Source of the DNA: an uncultured Rothia sp.
GTDB taxonomy: Bacteria > Actinomycetota > Actinomycetes > Actinomycetales > Micrococcaceae
Direction of reading: 5' to 3'
DNA: 64,000 nt
NCBI GenBank assembly: GCA_946221065.1
Contig: CAMIIO010000003.1
Coordinates: forward strand, 186,001-250,000
The notes under the pieces were generated by a model. That model worked only from the letters and a program-made list of their open reading frames with translations. It did no database searches and was not told the origin of the DNA. Below, piece by piece: positions 25,261 through 34,356 of this stretch (position 1 is the stretch's first letter; every line of letters starts with the position of its first letter). The position numbers were made by a program, and so were the translations under genes.

Positions 25261-26025
25261 ATGGTAGCGACTATCTATCACGTTATTGGTACGGACACTG
25301 ATGTTGGTAAAACTATTGCTACCGCTGCGCTGGCTGCGGTGCTGAGAAGCTTGGGTCAGCAGGTGGCGATTTTTAAGCCTGCTCAGACGGGCGTGCTGGC
25401 GGGGGAGCCGGGGGATGTGCAGCTTGCGGGGTATCTTTCGGGTGCTGATGCTTATGAGGGGGCGCGTTGTACGTTGCCCATGGCGCCGGTTCTTGCGGCG
25501 GAATATGATGGTGTTTCTTTGCCGAGTTTGGCTGAGTATGCCCGGCAGGTTTTGCGGCTTGCTGCTGAATATGATGCGGTGATTGTGGAAGGTGCTGGCG
25601 GGGTGAGTGTGGATTTGGGTGCGATTGCGCCTTTCGGTGAGCGGTATGTTTCGCAGAATCAGGCAGATTTGATTGCTTTGATTGCCGAAGAGGCGGAGGG
25701 TATACCGCAGCGTAACCTGATTGTGGCTCGGGCAGGGCTGGGTACGCTTAATCATGTGGAGCTCACCCGGCAGTATCTGTATCAGTGGGGGTTGGGGTGC
25801 GCTGGCGTCATCATTGGCTCGCTACCTGCCAAGCCTTCGCGTGTTGAGCGGGATAATCTAAAGTTCTTGGAACGGATGGGTTATTTGCTGGTGGGAGCTA
25901 TCCCTGCGGGTGTAGGTAAGGGGTTTACGGTGGGTGAGCACCGCGAGTTTGTACACGACGACGCCGAGGTGAGATGTTTCCGGGAACAAGCCGGGCAGTG
26001 GCTGGGCGGGTTGAGGTTGCTTTAA
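25261..26025 (+). CDS. bioD: Dethiobiotin synthetase
   Basis: ATP-dependent carboxylation of DAPA to dethiobiotin. The P-loop is GTDTDVGKT, followed by KPAQTG and VEGAGGVSVDLG, as in the family. ATG 25261 is preferred because AGGAG lies five bases before it; ATG 25258 is too close and the longer frame from 25189 would overlap the P450. Length 254. Last gene of the operon; bioB is not in this window. Confidence 0.93.
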   Translation: MVATIYHVIGTDTDVGKTIATAALAAVLRSLGQQVAIFKPAQTGVLAGEPGDVQLAGYLSGADAYEGARCTLPMAPVLAAEYDGVSLPSLAEYARQVLRLAAEYDAVIVEGAGGVSVDLGAIAPFGERYVSQNQADLIALIAEEAEGIPQRNLIVARAGLGTLNHVELTRQYLYQWGLGCAGVIIGSLPAKPSRVERDNLKFLERMGYLLVGAIPAGVGKGFTVGEHREFVHDDAEVRCFREQAGQWLGGLRLL

Positions 26026-26151
26026 GCGTTCCCTAGATGTTTTGTGCTTCTGTTTTCCCGCTTTGTGGCATAAAAACCGAGGATTTAGTGCCAGTTCCGG
26101 CATACCGCGTACACTAGAAAGTAGCCCTTCCGCCCAACGAAAGGTACGCGC

Positions 26152-26997
26152 ATGCACCCCCGTAACAAAAAACGTCCCGCTCACACTCCGCTGGGGCATG
26201 CCTGGGAGAGTTTTGAAAACGGACGGAAACTCTTTGACATGCGCGACTACCCCGGAGCCATTCAAGTTTTTGAATCTGCGCTCAAGCAATTTCAGAACAA
26301 TATGGAGTCAGAGGGTGAGGCGATGAGCGCTTCAGCCATTGCCGCAGCCTACGGAAACAACGGTATGCACGTTTTTGCTATTCCTTTTGCAGAGGAAGCA
26401 TTAGCGGCGTTTACCAGATTGGGGCACCGCGAACAGCTTGCCGAACAAAAGCAGAATATGGGTAGTCTCTATATGTCTGCTGACGAGCCTCAGAAGGCGG
26501 TACAGTCCTTTGAGGCGGCTGCTACCGATTTTGAAGAATTAAAAAATTGGGAACGCGCCGGAGAAAACGTGCTGACTGCGGCGAATATTCTGGCTCGGGA
26601 TGATCAGCTTGAACAGGCTCGAGATCATTTTCATCGCGCCCTTGACTTTTTTTCTCGTGATGATTCGGGTATGAGCGAAAAGTCGCGCGCCATCGGGCTC
26701 ATGCAACTTGCCTACCTTGAAAAAGTGGAGCACGACGCCGTCGCCGCCAAACTCTATTACAGGGAGGCGCTGGAGATTTTTCAACGCTTAGGAATGTACT
26801 GGGAAACTGCCTCTTGTCTGGAGGGAATGGCGGCATTAGAGTACGAGATTGATGAGCTGGAATCCGCCGTAGCCCATGCTAAAGAAGCGCTAGATACCTA
26901 CCAGCGATACGGATTTCGCCGCGATGCTTTGCGTGCTAAGGTGAACTACCGTGCGGTAAGTTTGGCGCTACGCCAGGCGGGATTGGAAGAGTCATAG
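26152..26997 (+). CDS. Tetratricopeptide-repeat protein
   Basis: Cytosolic, all-helical protein of 281 residues made of successive TPR-type helix pairs, for example ESFENGRKLFDMRDYPGAIQ, KAVQSFEAAATDFEEL, ARDHFHRALDFF, AAKLYYREALEIFQRLG and SAVAHAKEALDTYQRYG. No signal peptide, membrane segment or catalytic domain. GAAAGG precedes ATG 26152 at good spacing. TPR proteins act as scaffolds; the partner is unknown. It is alone between the biotin operon and the cyclodeaminase homologue. Confidence 0.8.
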   Translation: MHPRNKKRPAHTPLGHAWESFENGRKLFDMRDYPGAIQVFESALKQFQNNMESEGEAMSASAIAAAYGNNGMHVFAIPFAEEALAAFTRLGHREQLAEQKQNMGSLYMSADEPQKAVQSFEAAATDFEELKNWERAGENVLTAANILARDDQLEQARDHFHRALDFFSRDDSGMSEKSRAIGLMQLAYLEKVEHDAVAAKLYYREALEIFQRLGMYWETASCLEGMAALEYEIDELESAVAHAKEALDTYQRYGFRRDALRAKVNYRAVSLALRQAGLEES

Positions 26998-27053
26998 TCT
27001 CTCAATATCTCAGGATTTCCACCCGTTGAATTACCATCTGAAAGGTTGTACCC

Positions 27054-27968
27054 ATGAAAATTATTTCTGCCGAAGAAACCTACGCCGTAATGAGCCCTGC
27101 CGACGCGGTAGCTGCCCTACGCGAAACGCTACGGAGCTTTGACCCTGCTGACGACGTTGCCCGTCAGAGTGCGGACCTTGCAGGTGGCGGGTCGCTGTTG
27201 ATGATGCCATCCTCGAACGAGCACGGCGCGGGAATCAAGATTATTACCATGAACCCGGAGTCGGAAAAATTCTCGGTGCCCATGATTCAGGGTAATTATG
27301 TGCTCTTTGAAGAAGGCACACTAACACCTGTGGCGTTGATTGACGGCGCAGCTATCACTTCCCTGCGTACTCCTGCCGTTTCTATCGCGGGCGTACTGGA
27401 CTTTCTAGAGGGCAGTGAGGAACCGCTAAAGGTCGCTATTTTAGGTACTGGCCCGCAGGGATACCACCACCTAACAACGCTAAATTCCGTATTTGAGGGT
27501 AAACGCGCGGTGCAGGCGAGCTTCATTTCCTGCTCTGAGCCGGAAGATTTGAGCCCGTGGGCTGATGCCGGATCAGATGATGCCACGCGTTTTCTTGCCG
27601 AGGCGGAGCTGATTATCTGCGCAACGACTAGCCCCGAGCCCATCCTTACCGCAGACCAAATCCGTTCGGACGCCGTCGTCGTAGCATTGGGTTCACACAC
27701 CCCCCAAGCGCGCGAACTACCCGGTGAGCTCATGGAAGCTGCACAGGTGATTGTGGAAGATCAGGAAACGGCGCTACGCGAGTGTGGCGATATTATCCAG
27801 GCCATTGACGAGGGCAAACTTTCAATCGAGGACACCGTGACCATGCGTGAGGTAGTGCTGGGGCAGAAGAAGTTGAACAGGGAGAGCCCGATTGTGTTCA
27901 AATTCTCCGGCATGGGCTGGGAGGATCTTTCGGTGGCGCAGAAAATTTTTGCGAAGGCGAACGACTAA
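27054..27968 (+). CDS. Ornithine cyclodeaminase/mu-crystallin family protein
   Basis: NAD(P)-dependent enzyme family that includes ornithine cyclodeaminase, alanine dehydrogenase and ketimine reductases. Family signs are GIKII near residue 60, LIDGAAITSLRTPAVSIAG (conserved Arg), and the Rossmann motif ILGTGPQGYHHL. Length 304. GAAAGG precedes the ATG. No proline, siderophore or opine genes are adjacent, so the exact substrate is open. It is followed by a long nested palindrome. Confidence 0.82.
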   Translation: MKIISAEETYAVMSPADAVAALRETLRSFDPADDVARQSADLAGGGSLLMMPSSNEHGAGIKIITMNPESEKFSVPMIQGNYVLFEEGTLTPVALIDGAAITSLRTPAVSIAGVLDFLEGSEEPLKVAILGTGPQGYHHLTTLNSVFEGKRAVQASFISCSEPEDLSPWADAGSDDATRFLAEAELIICATTSPEPILTADQIRSDAVVVALGSHTPQARELPGELMEAAQVIVEDQETALRECGDIIQAIDEGKLSIEDTVTMREVVLGQKKLNRESPIVFKFSGMGWEDLSVAQKIFAKAND

Positions 27969-28003
27969 ACTCCGGCTATAGGTTGAGCGGCACAGCATAA
28001 AGG

Positions 28004-28070
28004 TAATGTACCGCTTTCATAACACCCGCACGTTAAATTGACGTGCGGGTGCGAAACAAACGGTACATTA
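28004..28070. repeat. 67-bp nested palindrome, possible terminator
   Basis: Outer arms TAATGTACCG / CGGTACATTA and perfect inner arms CACCCGCACGT / ACGTGCGGGTG, separated by partly complementary A/T-rich stretches. It lies 35 bp after the cyclodeaminase homologue and before the FMN riboswitch. No T-run follows, so termination is only possible. Confidence 0.6.
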
Positions 28071-28135
28071 TCGCCCTCCTTCACACCCCACGCCCGCGCA
28101 GATTCTGTGCGATAATCAGAAGTGAAAAATTAAAT

Positions 28136-28266
28136 TCGTGCTCCGGGACCCGGTGAAAATCCGAACCGGCGGTGATAGTCCGCTAACTCGCCCCGCACCC
28201 GCGCGGTAGAGCCTGCAAGGTGAAATTCCTTGACCGACAGTACAGTCTGGATGGAAGGTAGCACGA
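28136..28266 (+). promoter_or_regulatory. FMN riboswitch (RFN element)
   Basis: The conserved FMN aptamer blocks are present in order: CCGGTGAAAATCCGAACCGG, GGCGGTGATAGTCCGC, GGTGAAATTCCTTGACCGAC and AGTACAGTCTGGATGGAAGG. The P1 helix is TCGTGCT (28136-28142) with AGCACGA (28260-28266). It precedes pnuX and the rib genes, so FMN should repress both uptake and synthesis. Between aptamer and pnuX is a stable hairpin (28339-28373) and a G/C-rich stretch near the ribosome binding site. Whether the switch acts on transcription or translation is not clear. Confidence 0.95.
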
Positions 28267-28424
28267 GCAAAGTATCCCTGCCCGTAGTATCGGCGTTTTC
28301 TCAAAAGAGCACCGGCTATAGCGAGGCAGACTGTTTCTTGTACCCGCCGGGCAACCTAAGCCGGCAGGGTACGCCACGCAGCTCATGCTTTGTTCTCCCC
28401 GGAGCCTCCGCGAAAGGGAAAACA

Positions 28425-29138
28425 ATGGAATTTCTGCGGTGGCTCTTCGACGCTCAGTGGCAGATTGGCGATCAATCCCTACTAGCGCGCGAAGTCCTCG
28501 GTAACGTATTTGGCTTGGCAAGCGCACTGGGCGGTATGCGCCGTAAAGTATGGGCGTGGCCGGTAGGCATTGCCGGTAACCTTCTTCTTCTCACCGTCTT
28601 TTTGGGCACCGTTTTTGACTCTCCACACCCGATTAATATGCTGGGGCAAGCAGGGCGTCAAATCATGTTTATTGTGGTTTCAGTGTGGGGTTGGTATCGC
28701 TGGAGAAACGCCCAAGACGACGTCGGGCAGGCAGTAATTCCGCAGTGGGCAACCGGTAAAGAACGGCTGATGATGATAGCAGCAATGCTGATAGGCACCG
28801 GTCTGTTAACCCCCGTATTCCGCGCTATGGGATCCTACGAGCCGGTATGGTCCGACGCCTGGATTTTCACAGGCTCCCTACTGGCAACCTACGGTATGGC
28901 GCGTGGATGGGTTGAATTCTGGCTGGTATGGGTTGCCGTGGACATAGTAGGTGTGCCACTGCTGTGGTCCGCCGGGTACTACGCCACCGCACTCATGTAC
29001 GTATTCTATGGCGCATTCACTCTCACGGGGTTCTTCGTGTGGTGGCGTACCCGCAACCGAGAGAACGCCCGGGTGGCTGTCGAAACCCAATTTCCTGACC
29101 CTACAATAGAAAAGGTGACCAGTACTCATGGGCACTAA
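28425..29138 (+). CDS. pnuX: PnuC-family riboflavin transporter, PnuX type
   Basis: Integral membrane protein of 237 residues with about seven hydrophobic segments, of the PnuC vitamin-transporter family (NVFGLASALGGMRRKVWAWPVGIAGN, FWLVWVAVDIVGVPLLW). Control by the FMN riboswitch and linkage to rib genes point to riboflavin uptake, as known for PnuX in corynebacteria, rather than nicotinamide riboside. ATG 28425 has AAAGGGA five bases upstream. The end overlaps ribD by 11 bp. Confidence 0.85.
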   Translation: MEFLRWLFDAQWQIGDQSLLAREVLGNVFGLASALGGMRRKVWAWPVGIAGNLLLLTVFLGTVFDSPHPINMLGQAGRQIMFIVVSVWGWYRWRNAQDDVGQAVIPQWATGKERLMMIAAMLIGTGLLTPVFRAMGSYEPVWSDAWIFTGSLLATYGMARGWVEFWLVWVAVDIVGVPLLWSAGYYATALMYVFYGAFTLTGFFVWWRTRNRENARVAVETQFPDPTIEKVTSTHGH

Positions 29139-30219
29139 AATTTCCTCGGCTATCCCACAGCCTTTCTCACACTATTCCGGTGCACATCTTTCACCAGAAA
29201 TGCTGATGAAGCTAGCAATAGACGCCGCCCGCCAGGGTGTACGCGGAGCGAACCCACTAGTGGGTGCGGTAATTAGCGACGCCAGCGGGCAGGTACTGAG
29301 CGTCGGCTGGCACCGCGGTGCGGGAACACCCCACGCGGAAGCAGACGCTCTGGCACGAGCCCAGGCCGCCGGGATAGATATTCGCGGGACACACATGAGC
29401 ATCAGCCTGGAACCGTGTAACCACACCGGACGCACCGAACCCTGCGCACAGGCGATTGGTGATGCCGAAATAAGCTCGGTAAGCTTCGCCGCCCCAGACA
29501 CCACGGCTAACGCTGCCGGAGGCGCTGAGTATCTGCGCTCGCACGGTGTGTCGGCTGAGCCGGGAATGCTCCAGGAACCCGCCCAAGATCTGAACCACCG
29601 CTGGTTCGCCGCCACGGCACAGCAGCGCCCATTCGTAAGCGCCAAAATCGCTTCCTCCCTTGACGGTCTAGTAGCTGCTGCAGACGGCACCAGCCAGTGG
29701 ATTACAAGCCCTCACGCCCGCAAAGCCGGACACGACATGCGGATGCGGGCAGATGCCGTCATGGTGGGTACCGGCACGGTTCTTGCCGACAACCCGCGCC
29801 TAACAGCTCGCGATACACACGGGAAACTCTATGCTCAACAACCTCTACCGGTCATCATGGGCCAGCGGGACATTCCCGAAAACTTTTACCTAGCGCAGAA
29901 TCCAGCAACACTTCACCTGCGCACACATAATCCGCGTGAAGTACTCACCGAACTATATTCACGCGGGGTACGACACCTCATGATCGAGGGCGGACCCAGC
30001 ATCATTTCCGCCTTCCTCGCCGCAGACCTCGTGGACGAACTGCTGTGGCTCCAAGCACCCACGCTCCTCGGCGCCGGAACGAGCGCCATCGGAAACCTCG
30101 GAATCACCACCTTAGCTGAGGCTCAGCAATGGGAACTTGATGACCTCGGTGCCATGCCCGCCATCTCCCGCGCTGGACGAGACGTTCAACTTCACCTCGC
30201 ACCACAACCACAAAGGTAA
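29128..30219 (+). CDS. ribD: Bifunctional riboflavin deaminase/reductase
   Basis: Carries out the second and third steps of riboflavin synthesis after GTP opening: deamination of the pyrimidine and reduction of its ribosyl side chain. The N-terminal deaminase has zinc motif PHAEADAL and EPCNHTGRTEPC. The C-terminal reductase (from about residue 165) contains KIASSLDGLVA, VGTGTVLADNPRLT and MIEGGPSIISAFL. Length 363. It overlaps pnuX and lies 5 bp before the fusion gene. Confidence 0.95.
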   Translation: MGTKISSAIPQPFSHYSGAHLSPEMLMKLAIDAARQGVRGANPLVGAVISDASGQVLSVGWHRGAGTPHAEADALARAQAAGIDIRGTHMSISLEPCNHTGRTEPCAQAIGDAEISSVSFAAPDTTANAAGGAEYLRSHGVSAEPGMLQEPAQDLNHRWFAATAQQRPFVSAKIASSLDGLVAAADGTSQWITSPHARKAGHDMRMRADAVMVGTGTVLADNPRLTARDTHGKLYAQQPLPVIMGQRDIPENFYLAQNPATLHLRTHNPREVLTELYSRGVRHLMIEGGPSIISAFLAADLVDELLWLQAPTLLGAGTSAIGNLGITTLAEAQQWELDDLGAMPAISRAGRDVQLHLAPQPQR

Positions 30220-30224
30220 AAACC

Positions 30225-31547
30225 ATGTTTACAGGAATTATTGGCGCCCAGGGCACCATCACCGCTATCGAAAAAACCACTGCGAAGCCCGAAGAAGACG
30301 GCTCGGCAATTATCACCATCGACGCCGGGGAAATCATCGCAGATCTGGAACACGGCGGATCGCTCGCCGTCAACGGAGTCTGCCTCACCGCAACCCGCAC
30401 CAAAGAACTCGCCCCCGGCTACTTCACCGCCGACGTCATGGGCGAAACCCTGCGCCGCACCAACCTAGGTGAGGCACAGGTGGGAAGCGTCGTGAATCTA
30501 GAGCGCTGTATGCCCGCCAACGGACGCTTCGACGGACACATTGTTCAAGGCCATGTTGACGGCGTCGGTACGGTAGCGCGCGTAGCAGACCACGACTCTT
30601 GGCGCACCGTGCGGGTGAACATCCCACGCGAGCTCGCCGCGCACCTCACCGAAAAGGGCTCAATTGCCGTCAATGGAGCGTCCCTTACCGTAACTGAGGT
30701 ATCGCACCCGCGGGCAGACCAAGCCTGGTTCGAGGTAGGACTCATCCCCGCCACCTTACAAGCTACCAACCTTGGTGCGCTCACTGTGGGGGATACCGTC
30801 AATCTGGAAACCGATGCGCTTGCTAAGTACATGCAACGTCTGATGGAAGTCAACGGCGCCATAGAATCCCTAGCCCCTGCCTCTTTCGGTGCCGGTGCAG
30901 GAGTTGCCCCTGCTGAACAATCTCAACAGCGAACCGGGCTAGATACCGTTGAAGAAGCCAGCGAAGCTATCCGGGGTGGCCGTGCCGTCGTCGTGGTAGA
31001 TGATGAAAACCGCGAAAATGAAGGGGACATTATTTTCGCCGCCGAACATGCTACCGCCGAACTTATGGGCTTCACGATTCGGTACACCTCCGGGGTGATC
31101 TGCACTCCGCTTACTCACGAGCGGGCAGACCAACTCAAACTGCCCCCGATGGTTAGCAATAACCAAGACCCTAAAGGCACCGCCTACACCGTCTCTTGCG
31201 ACGCCGCTGCCGGAATCAGCACGGGTATCTCCGCCGCCGATAGGGCAACGACGGCCCTGGCGCTGGCTAATCCGCAGAACGGGCCGGAATCGCTTACTCG
31301 CCCCGGACATATTTTCCCGCTCCGCGCGGTGGCCGGGGGAGTGCGAGAGCGCCCCGGACACACCGAAGCCGCGGTAGAGCTGTGTCTACTTGCCGGTACA
31401 CAGCCGGTAGGCGTGATTGCGGAGCTAGTTCATGACGACGGCTCGATGATGCGCTTCGACTCGTTGCGCGCGTTCGCTACCGAGCACTATTTGCCCATGA
31501 TTTCTATTGAGGATCTGCAGAAATTTCTTGCGGAGAAGGACGGCTAA
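30225..31547 (+). CDS. ribE-ribB: Riboflavin synthase / 3,4-DHBP synthase fusion
   Basis: One continuous 440-residue frame holding two enzymes. Residues about 1-205 are riboflavin synthase alpha chain: MFTGIIGAQG, the first lumazine-binding repeat with GVCLTA, and the second with GHIVQGHVDGVG and GASLTV. A linker of about 30 residues (Ala/Gly/Pro/Gln-rich) follows. Residues about 236-440 are 3,4-dihydroxy-2-butanone-4-phosphate synthase: DDENRENEGD, GISAADRATT, RPGHIFPLRA and GHTEAAVELC. Usually RibB is fused to RibA in actinobacteria; here RibA is a separate gene starting on the next base. Both catalytic parts look intact. Confidence 0.93.
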   Translation: MFTGIIGAQGTITAIEKTTAKPEEDGSAIITIDAGEIIADLEHGGSLAVNGVCLTATRTKELAPGYFTADVMGETLRRTNLGEAQVGSVVNLERCMPANGRFDGHIVQGHVDGVGTVARVADHDSWRTVRVNIPRELAAHLTEKGSIAVNGASLTVTEVSHPRADQAWFEVGLIPATLQATNLGALTVGDTVNLETDALAKYMQRLMEVNGAIESLAPASFGAGAGVAPAEQSQQRTGLDTVEEASEAIRGGRAVVVVDDENRENEGDIIFAAEHATAELMGFTIRYTSGVICTPLTHERADQLKLPPMVSNNQDPKGTAYTVSCDAAAGISTGISAADRATTALALANPQNGPESLTRPGHIFPLRAVAGGVRERPGHTEAAVELCLLAGTQPVGVIAELVHDDGSMMRFDSLRAFATEHYLPMISIEDLQKFLAEKDG

Positions 31548-32222
31548 GTGAGCGGTTTTTCTACTAAAGAATTAATGCCGCGGGTTGATTCCACGCTGCG
31601 AGAATCTAGCTCGGAAGTTGTGGTGCCGACGCCGTGGGGTACTTTTGGAATGCGTGCCTGGAATTTTGCGGACGGCTCCGAGCACTTGAGCGTGCGGGCG
31701 GTAAATCAGCAGGGCGCACCTATTCCTGATGCTGACCCCGGCGCGCCGGCGGTTCGGATTCACTCGGAGTGCGCCACCGGGGACATCTTTGGGTCCCTGC
31801 GCTGCGATTGTGGCCCTCAGCTTCACCAGGGGTTACAGATTATTCAGCGCCAAGGTGGATACCTGGTGCTCCTGCGTAACCATGAGGGCCGCGGGATTGG
31901 TCTGGTGAATAAGCTACGCGCCTATGCGCTACAGGACGCCGGGCAAGACACCGTGGACGCGAATCTTTCGTTGGGCGTGCCGGCGGATGCGCGAGATTAC
32001 CGGCAAGCGGTAGTTATTTTGCGCGAGCTGGGCTTGAACCGGGTTAGGCTAGTGACCAATAATCCGGCAAAAGTGGCTGCCCTCACTGAGTTGGACGTGA
32101 TGGTGGCGGGAACGGTTGCCGATGAGGTGGCGCCCCAGCCACTCAACGTTGAATATTTACAAACAAAGAAAGAACGAATGAACCACGTTCTCTCTCACCC
32201 CGATCTGGAGGAAACATTATGA
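31548..32222 (+). CDS. ribA: GTP cyclohydrolase II, stand-alone
   Basis: Opens GTP to start riboflavin synthesis. Zinc ligands are in HSECATGDIFGSLRCDCGPQ, and the GTP-binding Arg segment is LLRNHEGRGIGLVNKLRAY, similar to the RGHEGRGIGL form in actinobacterial RibBA. Length 224 with no attached DHBP synthase domain. GTG starts on the base after the preceding stop, with GAGAAGGA eight bases upstream. It overlaps ribH by 4 bp. Confidence 0.93.
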   Translation: MSGFSTKELMPRVDSTLRESSSEVVVPTPWGTFGMRAWNFADGSEHLSVRAVNQQGAPIPDADPGAPAVRIHSECATGDIFGSLRCDCGPQLHQGLQIIQRQGGYLVLLRNHEGRGIGLVNKLRAYALQDAGQDTVDANLSLGVPADARDYRQAVVILRELGLNRVRLVTNNPAKVAALTELDVMVAGTVADEVAPQPLNVEYLQTKKERMNHVLSHPDLEETL

Positions 32223-32713
32223 GCGGTACTGGTGCTGCTACAACGAGTCTGAACCCGGAAACGATGAAGGAGCTGAAGCTGGCGATCATTGCGGCGTCGT
32301 GGCATACGCAGGTAATGGATGGGTTGCTTGACGGCGCGCAACGCGCGGCGGCGGACGCCGGTATTAGCGAGCCTACGATTCTACGTGTGCCGGGAACCTT
32401 TGAGCTATCGGTGGCGGCTTCGCGTCTGGCGGACTCTTTTGACGCCGTGGTGGCGTTGGGCGTGGTGATTCGTGGGGGCACGCCGCATTTTGACTATGTG
32501 TGTGAATCTGCCACGCAGGGACTCACGGAGGTTTCGGTGCGGAGTAAGACCCCTGTGGGATTCGGGGTGCTGACCTGCGATAACGAGCAACAGGCACTCG
32601 ACCGTGCCGGACTGGAAGGCTCCAGCGAGGATAAGGGGTATGAGGCGACGGCGGCGGCACTGGAAACTGCGGTGCTGTTGCGGGAGTTCCCCAAGCCGGA
32701 GAAGCTGGGCTAG
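32219..32713 (+). CDS. ribH: 6,7-dimethyl-8-ribityllumazine synthase
   Basis: Joins the pyrimidine and the DHBP-derived four-carbon unit to give lumazine, the substrate of riboflavin synthase. Family motifs: IIAASWHTQVMDGLL, VPGTFELSVAA, ALGVVIRGGTPHFDYVC and PVGFGVLTCDNEQQALDRAG. Length 164. Last gene of the riboflavin operon, overlapping ribA in an ATGA. A family B palindrome follows 27 bp after the stop. Confidence 0.96.
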   Translation: MSGTGAATTSLNPETMKELKLAIIAASWHTQVMDGLLDGAQRAAADAGISEPTILRVPGTFELSVAASRLADSFDAVVALGVVIRGGTPHFDYVCESATQGLTEVSVRSKTPVGFGVLTCDNEQQALDRAGLEGSSEDKGYEATAAALETAVLLREFPKPEKLG

Positions 32714-32740
32714 AGAGCTAGTAGCTGTTTACTTCTTGTA

Positions 32741-32802
32741 GGTGACCATCTTGTGTTGCTCAGACCGTCATGGGGCGGTCCTGGAAACATAAGATGGACA
32801 CC
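32741..32802. repeat. Palindromic repeat, family B, copy 1
   Basis: Imperfect palindrome starting GGTGACCATC and ending AGATGGACACC, centre CCGTCATGGGGCGG. Similar to 34297-34356 and 38001-38060. The similarity to copy 2 continues about 28 bp to the right (TTTTCG then GTCACTCG). It may end riboflavin-operon transcripts. Confidence 0.8.
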
Positions 32803-32935
32803 TTTTCGCACGACAGTAGTCACTCGTGCGGTGATAGTGCGCGACGGCGGGCGACGTCGTCAAAGTTATCAGAGCAACACAACTGCCTACTACGCTCGTC
32901 CTCAAAAACTGAAACACCCACGGTAGAGTAGCCCC

Positions 32936-34282
32936 GTGAGCAAACGACCCTTAGTGTATTCCCTGATGATGCTCGTGGGCGACGCCCTCCTTCGCAGCGG
33001 CGCCAGCTCCGCATCCACCACCCGCACGCTCCTCGCCATCGCCAGCAAGGAACAACTGCGCAACGTCACGGTCGCCGTCACGATGGGACAAATTACCCTC
33101 AGCCACGCGGACGGTATCGACGGCGTACCCTTCACCGAAATCCTCGAAGTTTCCCCTGGCGTGCTCGACATCAGCCGCCGCACCAGCACCCAAGAAGCCA
33201 TCACCGAATACCTGCTGGGCAATATCACACTGCAAGAAACCTACGACACCCTGCACGCCCAAGCCAATAACGGCAACCGGCAACACCGGGCGCTCACACC
33301 CATCGGATTCGGCATCCTTGGTGGAGGGTTTTCACTCATGCTCGGCGGCGGGATAACCATCGCTATCGGAGCCATCCTCACCTCCCTGATTGTCTCTACC
33401 TGCTTTCAATCGCTGGGTAATATGCGGGTTCCCGGTATCTTCCGATTTGCCCTCGCAGGGTTCATCTCCACACTCGTATCCTCCGCCTACTGTCTACTTG
33501 CCGGTACGGATAACGTCGCCGTGTGTATTGTGTCCTCTCTTGCCGGTCAGCTTGCCGGGATTGCCGCCTACGGTGCTACGCAGGACGCTATGATGGGCTG
33601 GTATCTTTCGGCAACCGGCAGGTATCTAGAGGCCGTCATGTCCACCGCCGGACTGGTTACCGGGGTGGGGCTGGGCATCGGACTCATTAAACACTTTGAG
33701 CACGACCTCGCTTTTCTCGAACACCTCAGCGCGGAGTCCACGCCGTTACCCTTTGCCCTGCTGGGTGCCTTCCTGGTGACCGGCGGGTTTGCCCTAGCCT
33801 GCGGAGGAAGGGGACTGACGCTAGTCTCGCTGGCACTACTGGGGGTAGGAGCCATGGGTGCAGAGACATTCTTTGATTCTCTTCCCATCAGTGACTACGC
33901 CGCTGTGCTTGCCGCGGCAACTCTGGTGGGTGCCGTGGCGGTACTGTATTCTAAGCCCACTCACCTCACCTCGAACGCCGTGATGATGGTAGCGCTATTG
34001 CCGCTGATTCCCGGCATGATGATTTATTTGGGCATGTTAGGAACAATCTTTGCCGAAATCGGTGCGCTTCCTGTGCTGGGCGAAGCCGCCATTATCTTCT
34101 ATTGTCTCTCGGTAGGAGGGACTACCGGGCAATATATTTTTTCTGAACTTCTCTGGTTGATTCGTAAACGGCAATTTACCCGCCAGTACCCCGGCGTCCC
34201 ATATAGCAAGATTATGGTGGATGAGTACAATGCGCAGGATGTGATGTTGCCCGTCTTTAGTAGACCCTTTAACCGTCACTAG
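32936..34282 (+). CDS. Threonine/serine exporter, ThrE family
   Basis: Membrane protein of 448 residues. The N-terminal ~110 residues are a soluble domain (LGDALLRSG-type start, here VGDALLRSGASSASTT), followed by about ten hydrophobic segments in two sets, as in one-chain ThrE of Corynebacterium. TMGQITLSH and the repeated G-rich membrane helices fit the family. Function known for the family is efflux of threonine and serine. GTG start at 32936. It lies between two family B repeats and seems monocistronic. Confidence 0.87.
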   Translation: MSKRPLVYSLMMLVGDALLRSGASSASTTRTLLAIASKEQLRNVTVAVTMGQITLSHADGIDGVPFTEILEVSPGVLDISRRTSTQEAITEYLLGNITLQETYDTLHAQANNGNRQHRALTPIGFGILGGGFSLMLGGGITIAIGAILTSLIVSTCFQSLGNMRVPGIFRFALAGFISTLVSSAYCLLAGTDNVAVCIVSSLAGQLAGIAAYGATQDAMMGWYLSATGRYLEAVMSTAGLVTGVGLGIGLIKHFEHDLAFLEHLSAESTPLPFALLGAFLVTGGFALACGGRGLTLVSLALLGVGAMGAETFFDSLPISDYAAVLAAATLVGAVAVLYSKPTHLTSNAVMMVALLPLIPGMMIYLGMLGTIFAEIGALPVLGEAAIIFYCLSVGGTTGQYIFSELLWLIRKRQFTRQYPGVPYSKIMVDEYNAQDVMLPVFSRPFNRH

Positions 34283-34296
34283 CACGTAGAAGCTGA

Positions 34297-34356
34297 GTGA
34301 CCATTCTGTGTTTCCAGGACTGTCTTGGGGCAGTCTGAGCAACACGAGATGGTCAC
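34297..34356. repeat. Palindromic repeat, family B, copy 2
   Basis: 60 bp beginning GTGACCATT and ending ATGGTCAC, 14 bp after the thrE stop. The right flank (to about 34400) resembles that of copy 1 and includes a second GGTCAC followed by TCGCGCGCCGTCGG. The remaining space up to the PLP enzyme at 34562 shows no other gene or riboswitch. Confidence 0.82.
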
